Of a stretch of DNA of 64,000 bases, positions 25,688 through 35,660 are shown piece after piece. The notes beneath the pieces are model-generated. The model was not told the origin of the DNA. It saw only the letters and a list, made by a program, of their open reading frames with translations, and made no database searches. The position numbers were made by a program, and so were the translations under genes. The stretch covers positions 124,001-188,000 of the forward strand of contig NZ_JANIPJ010000001.1 in the NCBI RefSeq assembly GCF_024623455.1. The letters are read 5' to 3'. Each line of letters begins with the position of its first letter. Position 1 is the stretch's first letter. The DNA is from Paenibacillus soyae (lineage in GTDB: Bacteria; Bacillota; Bacilli; Paenibacillales; Paenibacillaceae).

Positions 25688-28597
25688 ATGAGCATCCATG
25701 ATGAGCGCAACTCTTCGCCTTGGAAAAGCTACTATGGTCCCAATCTTGGTTATGTGCAGGAGCAATACGAACTGTTCCTGAACGATCCGAATGCCGTTGA
25801 AGCATCGGTTCGCGAAATGTTTCAACAGTGGGGAGCGCCGCCCTCCACAGCAGCCGTTTCGACTGCTGCCGCCTCACCGGCAGCAAGCGCCGGCGCCGTT
25901 CCATCGGCTGTAACGAGCGGTCCGATTGACAGCAATATGCTTAAGAAGGTCGTTGCCGCGCATCAGCTCATGCTGAACATTCGCAGGTACGGCCATTTGG
26001 GCGCGGATATCAATCCTCTAGGCATCAGCCAGACGGCGGACACGAAGCTGCTGGAGCCTGAAACGTTCGGCTTGACGAAGGAAGACCTGGCGTCCATTCC
26101 CGCGTCCCTGATTTGGGATAACGCGCCGGCCAACATCTCCAACGGCTTGGAAGCCATCGTGCGGCTCAGAGAAATTTACACCCGTTCGGCCGCTTACGAA
26201 TTTACGCACATTCACGACGAGAACGAGCGCGTCTGGCTCCATAAGCAAGCGGAATCGGGATCGTTCCCTGCGCCGCTCTCCGCGAGAGAGAAGGAGGCGC
26301 TGCTCGAACGTCTAATGCAAGTAGAGCAGTTCGAGAGCTTCATTCACAAGACGTTCGTCGGTCAGAAACGATTCTCGATCGAAGGCGTCGACATGCTGGT
26401 GCCGGTTCTGGACGAGATTATCCGCGCGGTCGCGCATGACGGCGCCCACGAAATTCTGATCGGCATGGCGCATCGCGGACGCTTGAACGTGCTTACTCAC
26501 GTGCTGGGCAAGCCTTACGAGAAGATCTTCTCCGAATTCCATCATTCTCCGAACAAGGAAGTGGTTCCTTCGGAAGGGTCGATCGGCATTAACTATGGCT
26601 GGTCGGGCGACGTGAAATATCACTTGGGAGCGGACCGCGCTTTCACCGAAGGCGAGACCGTTCGCGCCAGAGTGACGCTGGCGAACAACCCGAGCCACTT
26701 GGAATTCGTTAATCCTGTAGTCGAAGGATTCACCCGCGCGGCGCAAGAGGACCGGACCAAACCGGGCTTCCCCGAGCAGGACCTTCACAACGCGGTTACC
26801 GTATGCGTACACGGCGACGCGGCGTTTATCGGCGAAGGCATCGTGGCCGAGACGCTTAACTTCAACAATCTGCAAGGCTACCGCAATGGCGGTACGCTTC
26901 ATATTATCGCGAACAACCGTCTGGGCTTCACGACGAACAGCGTGGATTCCCGTTCGACTTACTACGCCAGCGACTTGGCCAAAGGCTTCGATCTGCCGAT
27001 CGTTCACGTGAACGCGGACGATCCGGAAGCGTGCCTGGCAGCCGTAAGACTCGCGGCGGAGTATCGCCTCCGCTACCAGAAAGGCTTCGTCATCGATTTG
27101 ATCGGTTATCGCCGTTACGGCCATAACGAGATGGACGATCCGGATGCGACTCAACCGCTTGTCTATTCGAAAGTGCGCAATCATCCGACGGTCGCGACGC
27201 TGTACGCGAACATGCTGAAGGATCAGAAGGCGATTTCGGACGAGCAAGTGGAGCAGCTTCGCGAGAAGACGGCGAACGCGCTGCAAGCCGGCTACGACGC
27301 CATGAAGGCGAACGAAGGCAAGCCGCACGTGCAAGTGACGCAGGAGACGGGCGTCATCGTGCCGGAGGACGTGGCTACGGCCGTGCCTCTTGAGACGCTG
27401 AAGGAAATTAACCTGGAGCTTCTTAATCGTCCGGAAGGATTCACGGAATATTCGAAGCTGCAGCGTATTCTGCAACGCCGCGCAAACAGCCTGAACGATG
27501 GGGAGAAGCTGGATTGGGCGCATGCGGAGGCACTCGCCTTCGCCACGATTCTAGCCGACGGCACGCCGATCCGCCTGAGCGGCCAGGACTCCGAGCGCGG
27601 CACGTTCGCGCATCGCCATATTATGCTTAATGATAACGCGACAGGGCAGAAGTTCACGCCGCTTCATATGTTCCCGCAGGCGAAAGCGTCGTTCGCGGTG
27701 CATAACAGCCCGTTGTCCGAGACCGCGGTGCTTGCTTTCGAATATGGCTACAACGTGTTTGCTCCAGAGACATTCGTGATCTGGGAAGCGCAGTTCGGCG
27801 ATTTCGCTAACGTCGCGCAGGTTATCTTCGACCAATTCATGTCGGCAGGCCGCGCGAAATGGTCTCAGAAGTCGGGCATCGTGATTTTGCTGCCGCATGG
27901 CTACGAAGGCCAAGGACCAGAGCACTCCAGCGCCCGCTTGGAGCGTTTCCTTCAGCTGTCCGCCGACAACAACTGGACGGTCGCGAACTTGACCACATCG
28001 GCGCAATATTTCCACCTGCTGCGTAAGCAGGCGGCGATGCTGAAGGGCGACAATGTTCGTCCGCTTGTTCTGATGGCGCCGAAGAGCTTGCTCCGCAACC
28101 CGCGCGTCGCGTCGCATGGCGTCGAGTTCAGCGAGGGTTCGTTCAAGCCGGTTCTTCCGCAGTTCAGCTTCACGGAGCCGAAAGCGGCCAAAGAAAAAGT
28201 AAAACGCCTCCTTCTGGGATCGGGCAAAGTGATGGTCGATCTGGCTGAAGCGATGTCTTCCGGCAATGAAGGGGATTACGCTTGGCTGCGGGTAGCTCAC
28301 GTGGAACAGCTGTATCCGCTGCCGCAAGCGGAGCTTGAGCGCGTGATCAGCCAGTTCCCTAAGCTGGAAGAGATCGTATGGGTACAAGAAGAGCCGAAAA
28401 ACCAAGGCTCGTGGTTCTATATGGAGCCTCGCCTGCGCGAGCTTGCTCCGGGCAAGGTGAACGTTCGTTACATCGGACGTCCGGACCGCGCGAGCACGGC
28501 GACGGGACATCAGGAAATTCATGCAGCAGAGCAGCAAGCGATTATTTCTTCCGCTTTGAATGGCCAGCCATTCGAATCGAGTTTGGTAAGGGGGTAG
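25688..28597 (+). CDS. odhA: 2-oxoglutarate dehydrogenase E1 component
   Basis: A 969-residue thiamine-diphosphate decarboxylase, first component of the 2-oxoglutarate dehydrogenase complex of the TCA cycle. The N-terminus (YYGPNLGYVQEQYELFLNDP) is the E2-contact region seen in OdhA proteins. Further motifs are GMAHRGRLNVLTHVLGKP near 258-275, the ThDP/Mg region HGDAAFIGEGIVAETLNF near 375-392, and the C-terminal EEPKNQGSWFYMEPR. ATG 25688 is favoured, with GAGGGTGG upstream; GTG 25673 lies inside that RBS. odhB follows after six bases. Confidence 0.96.
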   Translation: MSIHDERNSSPWKSYYGPNLGYVQEQYELFLNDPNAVEASVREMFQQWGAPPSTAAVSTAAASPAASAGAVPSAVTSGPIDSNMLKKVVAAHQLMLNIRRYGHLGADINPLGISQTADTKLLEPETFGLTKEDLASIPASLIWDNAPANISNGLEAIVRLREIYTRSAAYEFTHIHDENERVWLHKQAESGSFPAPLSAREKEALLERLMQVEQFESFIHKTFVGQKRFSIEGVDMLVPVLDEIIRAVAHDGAHEILIGMAHRGRLNVLTHVLGKPYEKIFSEFHHSPNKEVVPSEGSIGINYGWSGDVKYHLGADRAFTEGETVRARVTLANNPSHLEFVNPVVEGFTRAAQEDRTKPGFPEQDLHNAVTVCVHGDAAFIGEGIVAETLNFNNLQGYRNGGTLHIIANNRLGFTTNSVDSRSTYYASDLAKGFDLPIVHVNADDPEACLAAVRLAAEYRLRYQKGFVIDLIGYRRYGHNEMDDPDATQPLVYSKVRNHPTVATLYANMLKDQKAISDEQVEQLREKTANALQAGYDAMKANEGKPHVQVTQETGVIVPEDVATAVPLETLKEINLELLNRPEGFTEYSKLQRILQRRANSLNDGEKLDWAHAEALAFATILADGTPIRLSGQDSERGTFAHRHIMLNDNATGQKFTPLHMFPQAKASFAVHNSPLSETAVLAFEYGYNVFAPETFVIWEAQFGDFANVAQVIFDQFMSAGRAKWSQKSGIVILLPHGYEGQGPEHSSARLERFLQLSADNNWTVANLTTSAQYFHLLRKQAAMLKGDNVRPLVLMAPKSLLRNPRVASHGVEFSEGSFKPVLPQFSFTEPKAAKEKVKRLLLGSGKVMVDLAEAMSSGNEGDYAWLRVAHVEQLYPLPQAELERVISQFPKLEEIVWVQEEPKNQGSWFYMEPRLRELAPGKVNVRYIGRPDRASTATGHQEIHAAEQQAIISSALNGQPFESSLVRG

Positions 28598-28603
28598 CAA
28601 CAA

Positions 28604-29872
28604 ATGGCAGATATTATTGTACCGGAATTGGGAGAATCCATCTCCGAAGGAACGATTACGAAGTGGTTCGTGAAGGAAGGCGACACCGTCAATCAAGGCG
28701 ACGTCCTTCTGGAGCTTGAAACGGATAAAGTAAACATCGAAATCAGCGCCGACAGCAGCGGCGTTGTATCCAGCATCGCAAAAAAAGACGGCGAGGTTGT
28801 GCTGGTAGGCGAGGCGATCGGTTCGATCGGCGCCTCCTCCGGCGCTCCGGCAGCAGCGCCTGCGCCGGCTGCGGAAGCTCCGAAAGCGGCTGAAACGCCA
28901 GCCGCCACGGCTCCTGCGGCGGCGGTACCGGCACCGGCAGCCGTAGCGGTTGCTTCGTCCGCGGCTTCGGTTAACGCCTCTCCGGCAGCGCGCAAGCTCG
29001 CTCGCGAGCAAGGCATCGACCTGACGCAAGTGCAAGGCAAAGACAGCATCGGACGCATCTATCCGGATGACGTTCGTTCGCACGGCGTACAAGCTCCTGC
29101 TCCGGCAGCGGCTCCCGCGCCTGCTGCTCCAGCTCCATCCGCTCCGGCGGCCAGCGCGAGCACGGGCGGCAAGCCGGTCGAACGCAAGCGCATGTCGCGC
29201 CGCCGCGCGACGATCGCGAATCGTCTAGTCGAAGCGCAGCGTACGGCTGCCATGCTGACGACGTTCAACGAGGTCGACATGACGGCGATCCTCGATCTGC
29301 GCAAGCGCCGCAAGCAATCGTTCTTCGACAAGAACGAAGTGAATCTCGGCTTTATGTCCTTCTTCACCAAAGCCGTAGTCGGGGCGCTTAAGCAATTCCC
29401 GCTGCTGAATGCGGAGATCGACGGAGAAGACATCGTCGTGAAGAAGTTCTACGATATCGGCATCGCGGTTTCCGCGAAGGAAGGGCTCGTCGTTCCTGTC
29501 GTTCGCGACGCGGACCGTCTGGGCTTTGCCGAAATCGAGAAGAGCATCGTGGACCTGGCTAAGAAGGCTCGCGCCAACACGCTTTCGCTTAGCGATCTGC
29601 AAGGCGGCAGCTTCACGATTACGAACGGCGGGGTATTCGGCTCGCTGCTTTCCACTCCGATCCTGAATACGCCTCAAGTCGGCATCCTGGGCATGCACAA
29701 GATCCAAGTCCGCCCGGTTGCCATCGACGAGACGCGCATGGAGAACCGTCCGATGATGTACATCGCGCTTTCCTACGATCACCGTATCGTAGACGGAAGC
29801 GAAGCGGTTCGATTCCTCGTCGCGGTGAAAGAAATGCTGGAGGATCCGGAGCAGCTGCTGCTTCAAGGCTAA
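28604..29872 (+). CDS. odhB: Dihydrolipoyl succinyltransferase, E2 of the 2-oxoglutarate dehydrogenase complex
   Basis: A 422-residue E2 core protein. The lipoyl domain is at residues 1-77, with the lipoylated Lys42 in LETDKVNIE. An Ala/Pro linker follows, then the peripheral-subunit-binding domain ([16 protein letters not shown], about 124-160), a second Ala/Pro linker and the catalytic domain ending in [16 protein letters not shown] with His393 and Asp397. It transfers succinyl groups to CoA. AGGGGGTAGC overlaps the end of odhA. The E3 gene is not adjacent. A perfect terminator follows. Confidence 0.96.
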   Translation: MADIIVPELGESISEGTITKWFVKEGDTVNQGDVLLELETDKVNIEISADSSGVVSSIAKKDGEVVLVGEAIGSIGASSGAPAAAPAPAAEAPKAAETPAATAPAAAVPAPAAVAVASSAASVNASPAARKLAREQGIDLTQVQGKDSIGRIYPDDVRSHGVQAPAPAAAPAPAAPAPSAPAASASTGGKPVERKRMSRRRATIANRLVEAQRTAAMLTTFNEVDMTAILDLRKRRKQSFFDKNEVNLGFMSFFTKAVVGALKQFPLLNAEIDGEDIVVKKFYDIGIAVSAKEGLVVPVVRDADRLGFAEIEKSIVDLAKKARANTLSLSDLQGGSFTITNGGVFGSLLSTPILNTPQVGILGMHKIQVRPVAIDETRMENRPMMYIALSYDHRIVDGSEAVRFLVAVKEMLEDPEQLLLQG

Positions 29873-29902
29873 TCATACACGGATATACCCACGCGCGATG
29901 CC

Positions 29903-29935
29903 GCGGTCTAATCTTCGGATTAGACCGCTTTTTTT
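29903..29935 (+). terminator. Terminator of odhAB
   Basis: GCGGTCTAATC-TTCG-GATTAGACCGC followed by T7: an eleven-base perfect stem with a UUCG tetraloop. Confidence 0.95.
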
Positions 29936-30024
29936 GTAGTCTTCTGGCAGAAGAGCAGGAAGAGAAACGGACTCCGTGGAAGAGATATATAAAACTTAAT
30001 AGTCGCACTTTGGGAGGATATGAA

Positions 30025-31920
30025 ATGAATGAGACGGTTCAAGAGCAATTGTTGCGCGAAAGCAGAGAAAGATACGAAAGTCTCGTACATTGCTTGCCGG
30101 ATGGCGTAGTCGTCTATTCGGACCATCAAATCCTATTTGCCAACGAAGCAGCTCTAAAATTGCTTGGGGCTTCAGACCGCATGGAAGTGGAAGGAAGACC
30201 GCTGCTCGATTTCGTCCATGAGGATTATCTAGACATGGTGACCAGTGACAAGATCAGAAAATTTATCGAATACGGCAAAGCCTCCCAGCCTACCTACAGA
30301 AAGATCATTCGTCTGGATGGGCAATTGATTACGGCCGAGGTACGTTCCATACCGATCGTGTATGACGGCAAGCGTTCGGTACAGCTCATCATCCGGGACA
30401 TGTCGCCATGGATTCGCGTCGAGGAGACGTTAACGGAAAAGGATGTTCTCTACAAGTCATTGATGGAAAACGTCGTAGCCGGCGTATTTGTCGAGCAGAA
30501 TGATGAAATCGTGTACGCCAATCCTTATTTGCTGAGTATGTTCGGCTATCGCCAGGAAGAGCTGAGAGGGATGAAGCTTACCGATTTCGTCTACGAAAAG
30601 GATCTTTATGTACAGGAGCATCCGAAACGTTCAACATCCCTGACCGACCGGAAGCAGTTTCTATTCAAGATTAAGGGAAAACGGAAGGATGGCGGGTTGC
30701 TGCAATTGGAGGGGAATTTCACTCCCATCGTGTTTAACGGCGGAGAGGCGCTCCTCGGAACGATCCAAGAAGTGACGCAGAAGCGCGAGAAGGAGCAAAT
30801 TCTTCTGCAGAACGCCAAGCTGTACCAACGCATGCTTCGCTATATTCCGGAGCCGCTATTCATTACATACGAGGGGGAGCTTCTCTACGTCAACCGGTAC
30901 GCATTGGAATTGATTGGAGCGCCGGATGAAACGCATCTCATCGGACGGAATATTTACGAATACATACATGAGGATGATCGGGATAGAGTGAGGAATGCAT
31001 TAAACCGGACTTACGCGATGGACGAGCCGGCTTTTTTCCGGGAGGCACGGGTGGTATTGGCCGAAGACCGGATTCTGGAGGTAGAGGGATCGAATATCCG
31101 GATTGATCATTATATGGGCAAAAGCGTGGTCCTGAGCATCATCCGGGATTTGACGGAGCGCAAGCGATCGGAGGAACGAATGCTCCGGTCGGAGAAGCTG
31201 TCCGTTATCGGCCAGCTGGCTGCAGGCGTTGCTCACGAAATTCGCAATCCTCTGACGGCGCTGAAAGGCTTTACGCAATTGCTGCGCGCGAAGTATAAAG
31301 ACGACTCCGCTTACTTCGATATTATGGCTGGAGAGCTGGACCGGATCAATCTGATCGTTAACGAGTTCATGACGCTGGCCAAGCCGCATTGGACGCCGTT
31401 CCGACATCTGGAGTTCGGAGGAATACTGCAAAGCGTATTATCCGTGCTGGAGACGCAGGCCACGCTGCTGAACGTCGAAATCGAGTGCCGGATCCAGGAG
31501 GGGCTGCCAGCCGTCTATTGCAACGAAAACCAGCTCAAGCAGGTATTGCTGAACATCATCAAAAACGCGATCGAAGCGATGCCTGATGGAGGCCGCGTGA
31601 CGATTCAGGTTAGGGAGGCCGCTTATATCGCAGGTCCGCAATTGCAAATTAGCATCCAGGACGAAGGCCCCGGCATGCCGGAGGAGATTATCCGCAGACT
31701 CGGGGAGCCGTTCGTCACGACCAAAGAAAAGGGAACGGGGCTCGGGCTCATGGTCAGTACCCGAATTATCGAGACGCATCAAGGCACGCTGCATATCCGC
31801 AGGGGAGAGGTACGTGGGACGATCGTCGAGATTACGCTTCCTTTGCCGAATGACGACCGGGCTGTCCAAGCTGATGACGCTTGCGGTATTGCTCGGGAGT
31901 CAGCTCCGTGTGCTCCTTGA
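30025..31920 (+). CDS. Orphan sensor histidine kinase with three PAS domains
   Basis: A 631-residue soluble kinase. Three PAS domains start near residues 15, 140 and 265 (LPDGVVVYSDHQILFAN; NVVAGVFVEQNDEIVYAN; IPEPLFITYEGELLYVN). The phosphoacceptor His404 lies in AAGVAHEIRNPLTALKGF, and ATP boxes NIIKNAIEAMPDGG, DEGPGMPEE and GTGLGLMVS follow. There is no membrane helix and no partner regulator, as in the KinA/KinE sporulation kinases; Spo0F as target is an inference. ATG 30025 follows GGGAGG. The last 20 or so residues extend past the kinase fold and are antisense to the end of the AraC gene (89-base overlap). Confidence 0.88.
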   Translation: MNETVQEQLLRESRERYESLVHCLPDGVVVYSDHQILFANEAALKLLGASDRMEVEGRPLLDFVHEDYLDMVTSDKIRKFIEYGKASQPTYRKIIRLDGQLITAEVRSIPIVYDGKRSVQLIIRDMSPWIRVEETLTEKDVLYKSLMENVVAGVFVEQNDEIVYANPYLLSMFGYRQEELRGMKLTDFVYEKDLYVQEHPKRSTSLTDRKQFLFKIKGKRKDGGLLQLEGNFTPIVFNGGEALLGTIQEVTQKREKEQILLQNAKLYQRMLRYIPEPLFITYEGELLYVNRYALELIGAPDETHLIGRNIYEYIHEDDRDRVRNALNRTYAMDEPAFFREARVVLAEDRILEVEGSNIRIDHYMGKSVVLSIIRDLTERKRSEERMLRSEKLSVIGQLAAGVAHEIRNPLTALKGFTQLLRAKYKDDSAYFDIMAGELDRINLIVNEFMTLAKPHWTPFRHLEFGGILQSVLSVLETQATLLNVEIECRIQEGLPAVYCNENQLKQVLLNIIKNAIEAMPDGGRVTIQVREAAYIAGPQLQISIQDEGPGMPEEIIRRLGEPFVTTKEKGTGLGLMVSTRIIETHQGTLHIRRGEVRGTIVEITLPLPNDDRAVQADDACGIARESAPCAP

Positions 31921-32704
31921 ACGCGCGGCTGAAGTGCGAGGGATGCTTGAACCCGGACTCGTAGCCGATATCGGTTATGCTTTTGGTTGTTTGAATGAGT
32001 TGAAGCTTCGCTTCGTAAATCCGGCGGTGCATCAGAAATTGAAAGATGGTCATGCCGGTAATTTCCTTAAATGTCTTTGCCAAATAATATTTGCTAAGAT
32101 GAAGCCGGCTTTGCAGGTGCTCCAGCGTAATGTCTTCGCTGTAATGAGCCTCCAGGTCCGAGATAACCGATTGCACATGGCGCTCCTTGGAGGAAGGGAA
32201 TGCGGGCATCGCCTGGAGAGGCTGCTCGCAGAGCTCCCGGATCTGAAGCATCAGATCGAGGAACAAGGCATGGAATCTCTGCAGCGCTATCGGCGATTGT
32301 TTATTATACAGCGCTTCCATTTTGGACAGGGATGATTCGATCTCTTGCTGCTCTTCGCCGCGCAGCTGAAGCCGCACATTGTGCAGCATGCGGAACGGTG
32401 CCAGCAGATCGTCGCAGTATGCGGGCTGGATTTGCTGTTGGAAGTAATGCGGATCGAAATGCACGATTGTTCTGTGGTAGGCTACCTCCGGATCGGCATG
32501 CGCCTTGTGCAGGGTCATCCCGTGCATGAGGAGCAAATCGCCGGGTTCAAGCACGTAAATGCGGTCATTGATCAAATAGTTGGCCTTGCCGCCGCGGAAA
32601 TAATAGATCTCGTAATGGGAATGCGTATGGTACGGGAAATAATCGCGGTAGCTGCTTGCCGTCCCTATTGTAAAAGGAGCTTTGAACTGATGGTTCGCAT
32701 TCAT
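31832..32704 (-). CDS. AraC-family transcriptional regulator with cupin sensor
   Basis: A 290-residue regulator. The N-terminal cupin (residues 1-135, YHTHSHYEIYYFRGG, LEPGDLLLMHG) probably binds a sugar. The C-terminal AraC domain has two helix-turn-helix units: LHLSKYYLAKTFKEITG near 203-219 and SITDIGYESGFKHPSHFSRAFKEHTELTPEQYRK near 240-273. It is divergent from the oxidoreductase operon at 32859, which it likely controls. Its 3' end overlaps the kinase gene on the other strand. A TATAAT lies upstream (plus-strand 32733-32738). Confidence 0.88.
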   Translation of the reverse strand: MNANHQFKAPFTIGTASSYRDYFPYHTHSHYEIYYFRGGKANYLINDRIYVLEPGDLLLMHGMTLHKAHADPEVAYHRTIVHFDPHYFQQQIQPAYCDDLLAPFRMLHNVRLQLRGEEQQEIESSLSKMEALYNKQSPIALQRFHALFLDLMLQIRELCEQPLQAMPAFPSSKERHVQSVISDLEAHYSEDITLEHLQSRLHLSKYYLAKTFKEITGMTIFQFLMHRRIYEAKLQLIQTTKSITDIGYESGFKHPSHFSRAFKEHTELTPEQYRKRHQLGQPGRHSAKEA

Positions 32705-32858
32705 GCGGTTCCCCCCTCGTTTGTACCCTCATTATACACCAACCAGAGTCAAATAAAAGGTGATTTCGGCTAATGCGAAAGAAGCGCGAGGGGCGGCAGA
32801 CATGCTACGATACAGCTATGAAGTGGGAACCTACATTCTTCACGAGAGGGAGAGATGG

Positions 32859-33998
32859 ATGAATATCGTTCGGCTCGGCATTATCGGACTAGGCAATATG
32901 GGAAAAGGACATATCGGATATTTGAAGAAGGGCGAGGTGAAGGGCGTCAAGCTGACGGCGGTCAGCGACAGCGCGCCGGCCGGCCTGGATTGGGCGAAGG
33001 AGAACGCGGGGGAAGGCGTTGCCTTGTACTCCGATCCGTATGAGCTGATGGATTCCGGTCTCGTGGACGGCGTATTGATCGCGACGCCTCACTATTCGCA
33101 TCCGGAGCTTGCGATTGCATGCTTCGAGAGAGGGCTGCACGTGCTGGTCGAGAAGCCGGCCGGCGTCTACACGAAGCAGGTGCGCGAGATGAACGAGGCG
33201 GCGGCGCGCACGGATGTTAAGTTCAGCATGATGTACAATCAGCGGACGAACCCGCTCTACCAGAAGCTGAAGGATCTTGTCGACAGCGGGGAGCTGGGCG
33301 AGATCAGGAGAACGAACTGGATCATCACGAATTGGTATCGGTCCCAAAGCTACTACGATTCCGGGACTTGGCGCGCGACTTGGGCGGGCGAAGGCGGCGG
33401 CGTGCTGCTCAACCAAGACCCGCATCAGCTGGATCTATGGCAATGGACGATCAGCATGATGCCTAAGCGCGTCCGAGCCTTCTGCTACTTCGGCAAACAC
33501 CGGAACATCGAGGTGGAAGACGATGTCACGGCGTTCGTGGAGTACGAGAACGGAGCGACCGGCGTATTCGTCACGACGACCGGAGAAGCGCCCGGCACGA
33601 ACCGTCTCGAGATCAGCGGCGACAACGGCAAGGTGGTCATCGAGGACAACAAGCTGACGTTCTGGCGAAACCGCGTGTCCGAGCGCGAATTCAACGCAAC
33701 GTACAAAGGCGGCTTCGGTCAGCCCGAATGCTGGAAATGCGAAATCCCCGTGCATGGGACGAATCCCGATCACAAAGGCATCACGCAAAACTGGGTCAAC
33801 GCTATCCTTCACGGCGAGCAGCTGATTGCGCCGGGAGAAGAAGGCATCAAAGGCTTGATGTTATCCAACGCGATGCTCCTATCGACTTGGAATGACGATT
33901 GGGTCGAGCTTCCGATCGACGAGGAGCTTTATTACGAGAAGCTTCAGGAGAGAATCGCCAATTCCTCGTACCGCAAGGAAGACGAGGTAACGGCATGA
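32859..33998 (+). CDS. Gfo/Idh/MocA-family oxidoreductase (first of two)
   Basis: A 379-residue NAD(P)-dependent sugar dehydrogenase-type protein. The Rossmann motif LGIIGLGNMGKGH is at residues 5-17, the EKPAGVYTKQV motif near 98-108 carries the catalytic Lys, and the C-terminal alpha/beta domain contains GGGVLLNQDPHQLDLWQW near 181-198. It probably oxidises or isomerises a sugar or cyclitol; the substrate is unknown. ATG 32859 is preceded by GAGAGGGAGAG; the frame is open 33 codons further up without RBS. First gene of a five-gene operon. Confidence 0.88.
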   Translation: MNIVRLGIIGLGNMGKGHIGYLKKGEVKGVKLTAVSDSAPAGLDWAKENAGEGVALYSDPYELMDSGLVDGVLIATPHYSHPELAIACFERGLHVLVEKPAGVYTKQVREMNEAAARTDVKFSMMYNQRTNPLYQKLKDLVDSGELGEIRRTNWIITNWYRSQSYYDSGTWRATWAGEGGGVLLNQDPHQLDLWQWTISMMPKRVRAFCYFGKHRNIEVEDDVTAFVEYENGATGVFVTTTGEAPGTNRLEISGDNGKVVIEDNKLTFWRNRVSEREFNATYKGGFGQPECWKCEIPVHGTNPDHKGITQNWVNAILHGEQLIAPGEEGIKGLMLSNAMLLSTWNDDWVELPIDEELYYEKLQERIANSSYRKEDEVTA

Positions 33999-35071
33999 GC
34001 AAAGCGGACGGTATGAATTACGCGCCGGAAGGGCAATCTCGCCGCGTCGTGGAACCGGGCGGGTTCGTGATCGCCGCGATGAACCTGGATCACGGTCATA
34101 TCTACGGCATGTGCAACGGCCTGATCGAGGCGGGAGCCGAGCTGAAGTGGGTGTACGACGCCGATCCGGCGAAGGTTGAAGCCTTCGTCGGCAAATATCC
34201 GGGCGTTAGCGCCGCTGCCTCTCCGGAACAGATTCTGGAAGATCCGGAGGTGCAGCTGGTGGCAGCGGCCGCCATCCCGTCCTTGCGCGGACCGCTTGGC
34301 GTTCAGGTCATGCGGAGCGGCAAGCATTATTTTACGGATAAGGCGCCGTTCACGACGCTGGAGCAGCTGGAGGAAGCCAGAGCCGCGGCAGCCGAGACCG
34401 GCAAGAAGTACGCCGTGTATTACAGCGAGCGGCTGCATGTGGAGAGCGCCGTGCGCGCGGGCGAGCTGATTCAGGCGGGCGCCATCGGACGGGTTGTCCA
34501 GGTGCTCGGCCTCGGTCCGCATCGCCTCAACGCGCCGTCGCGTCCTTCCTGGTTTTTCGAGAAGGACAAGTACGGCGGCATTCTATGCGACATCGCTTCC
34601 CATCAGGTAGAGCAGTTTCTTTATTTTACGGGGAATAAGGATGCCAAGGTGCTGAGCAGCAAGGTGGCGAACTACGCGAACAAGGATTATCCGGAGCTGG
34701 AAGACTTCGGCGATATGACGCTGGTTGGCGAGAACGGCGCGACGGGTTACCTGCGGGTCGACTGGCTGACCCCAAACGGTCTTGGCACCTGGGGCGACGG
34801 CCGTATGCTGATTATGGGGACGGAAGGCTATATCGAGCTTCGCAAATACATCGACATCGCCCGGGAACGGGAAGGCGACCAGTTGTATTTGGTTAACGGT
34901 GTCGGCGAGCAGCATATGAGGCTGCAAGGCAAGGTCGGTTTCCCGTTCTTCGGACAATTGATACTGGATTGCCTGAACGGCACGGAACACGCGATGACGC
35001 AGGAGCATGCGTTCAAAGCCGCGGAGCTGTCGCTTATTGCCCAGCGCGACGCGCTGCGGATAGAAGGATAA
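33995..35071 (+). CDS. Gfo/Idh/MocA-family oxidoreductase (second of two)
   Basis: A 358-residue member of the same superfamily but a different branch. The usual GxGxxG is replaced by AAMNLDHGHIYGMCNGL, a form seen in several Paenibacillus sugar-operon proteins. It keeps TDKAPFTTLEQLEEA in place of EKP, and GGILCDIASHQVEQFLYFTG. The altered nucleotide motif leaves catalysis open, and a different cofactor mode is possible. Its ATG overlaps the previous stop (ATGA), so the two are translated together. Confidence 0.82.
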   Translation: MSKADGMNYAPEGQSRRVVEPGGFVIAAMNLDHGHIYGMCNGLIEAGAELKWVYDADPAKVEAFVGKYPGVSAAASPEQILEDPEVQLVAAAAIPSLRGPLGVQVMRSGKHYFTDKAPFTTLEQLEEARAAAAETGKKYAVYYSERLHVESAVRAGELIQAGAIGRVVQVLGLGPHRLNAPSRPSWFFEKDKYGGILCDIASHQVEQFLYFTGNKDAKVLSSKVANYANKDYPELEDFGDMTLVGENGATGYLRVDWLTPNGLGTWGDGRMLIMGTEGYIELRKYIDIAREREGDQLYLVNGVGEQHMRLQGKVGFPFFGQLILDCLNGTEHAMTQEHAFKAAELSLIAQRDALRIEG

Positions 35072-35082
35072 TAGGAAGGCGG

Positions 35083-35118
35083 TGCCCCATGGATCCGTTT
35101 GCGCGGAACCATGGGGCA
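35083..35118 (+). other. Hairpin inside the sugar-oxidation operon
   Basis: TGCCCCATGG (35083-35092) pairs with CCATGGGGCA (35109-35118), with TCCG/CGGA stacking inside. No T-run follows, so it may tune message levels between the oxidoreductases and the downstream three genes. Confidence 0.6.
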
Positions 35119-35182
35119 GTGCTAGTATAAGGGCGCTGGATCATATTCGATACATTCGATTAGAGGGAGCTGGCTGACGAAC

Positions 35183-35638
35183 ATGGACAAAGGACTGCTC
35201 GGAACGAAGACGATTACGCAAATCGGGTTATTGGTGCACGATATCGAGAAGGTATCCGCCGCTTACGCGGACTTCTTCGGGATCGACAAACCGGCATGGT
35301 TCTGGACGGACACAGCGGATAAAGCGCAGACGCAGTTAAGGGGAGAATCGACGGAGGCGCGCGCGAAGCTGGCATTTTTCGATATGGGTTCCCTGCAGCT
35401 GGAGCTTATCGAGCCGGATCATCAGCCCAGCACGTGGAGAGAGCATTTGGACAAGCATGGCGAAGGCGTCCATCATATCGCGCTCGTCATCGAAGGCATG
35501 AAGGAGAAGATCGCTCTCATGGAGGGCCAAGGGATGAAGCTGGTGCAGAAGGGCGAATACACGGGCGGAAGATACGCGTACATGGACTCGTTCGAGCCGC
35601 TTAAGGTCATGCTCGAGCTGCTCGAGAACGATAAATAA
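35183..35638 (+). CDS. VOC-family protein
   Basis: A 151-residue vicinal oxygen chelate protein starting with ITQIGLLVHDIEKVSAAYADFFG. It resembles methylmalonyl-CoA epimerase-like VOC proteins; possible metal ligands are Glu in LQLELIEP near 75-80 and the His pair GVHHIALVIEG near 98-107. In a sugar operon it could act as an epimerase or isomerase on a keto-sugar. The reaction is not established. GAGGGAG lies upstream. Confidence 0.82.
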   Translation: MDKGLLGTKTITQIGLLVHDIEKVSAAYADFFGIDKPAWFWTDTADKAQTQLRGESTEARAKLAFFDMGSLQLELIEPDHQPSTWREHLDKHGEGVHHIALVIEGMKEKIALMEGQGMKLVQKGEYTGGRYAYMDSFEPLKVMLELLENDK

Positions 35639-35660
35639 ACAGGAATCAACAGGAGGCGTC

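Noticed and set aside
26312..29092. Two long minus-strand frames (403 and 513 codons) antisense to odhA and odhB
   Set aside because: Shadow frames with composition typical of reversed GC-rich coding sequence; the plus strand encodes clear enzymes.
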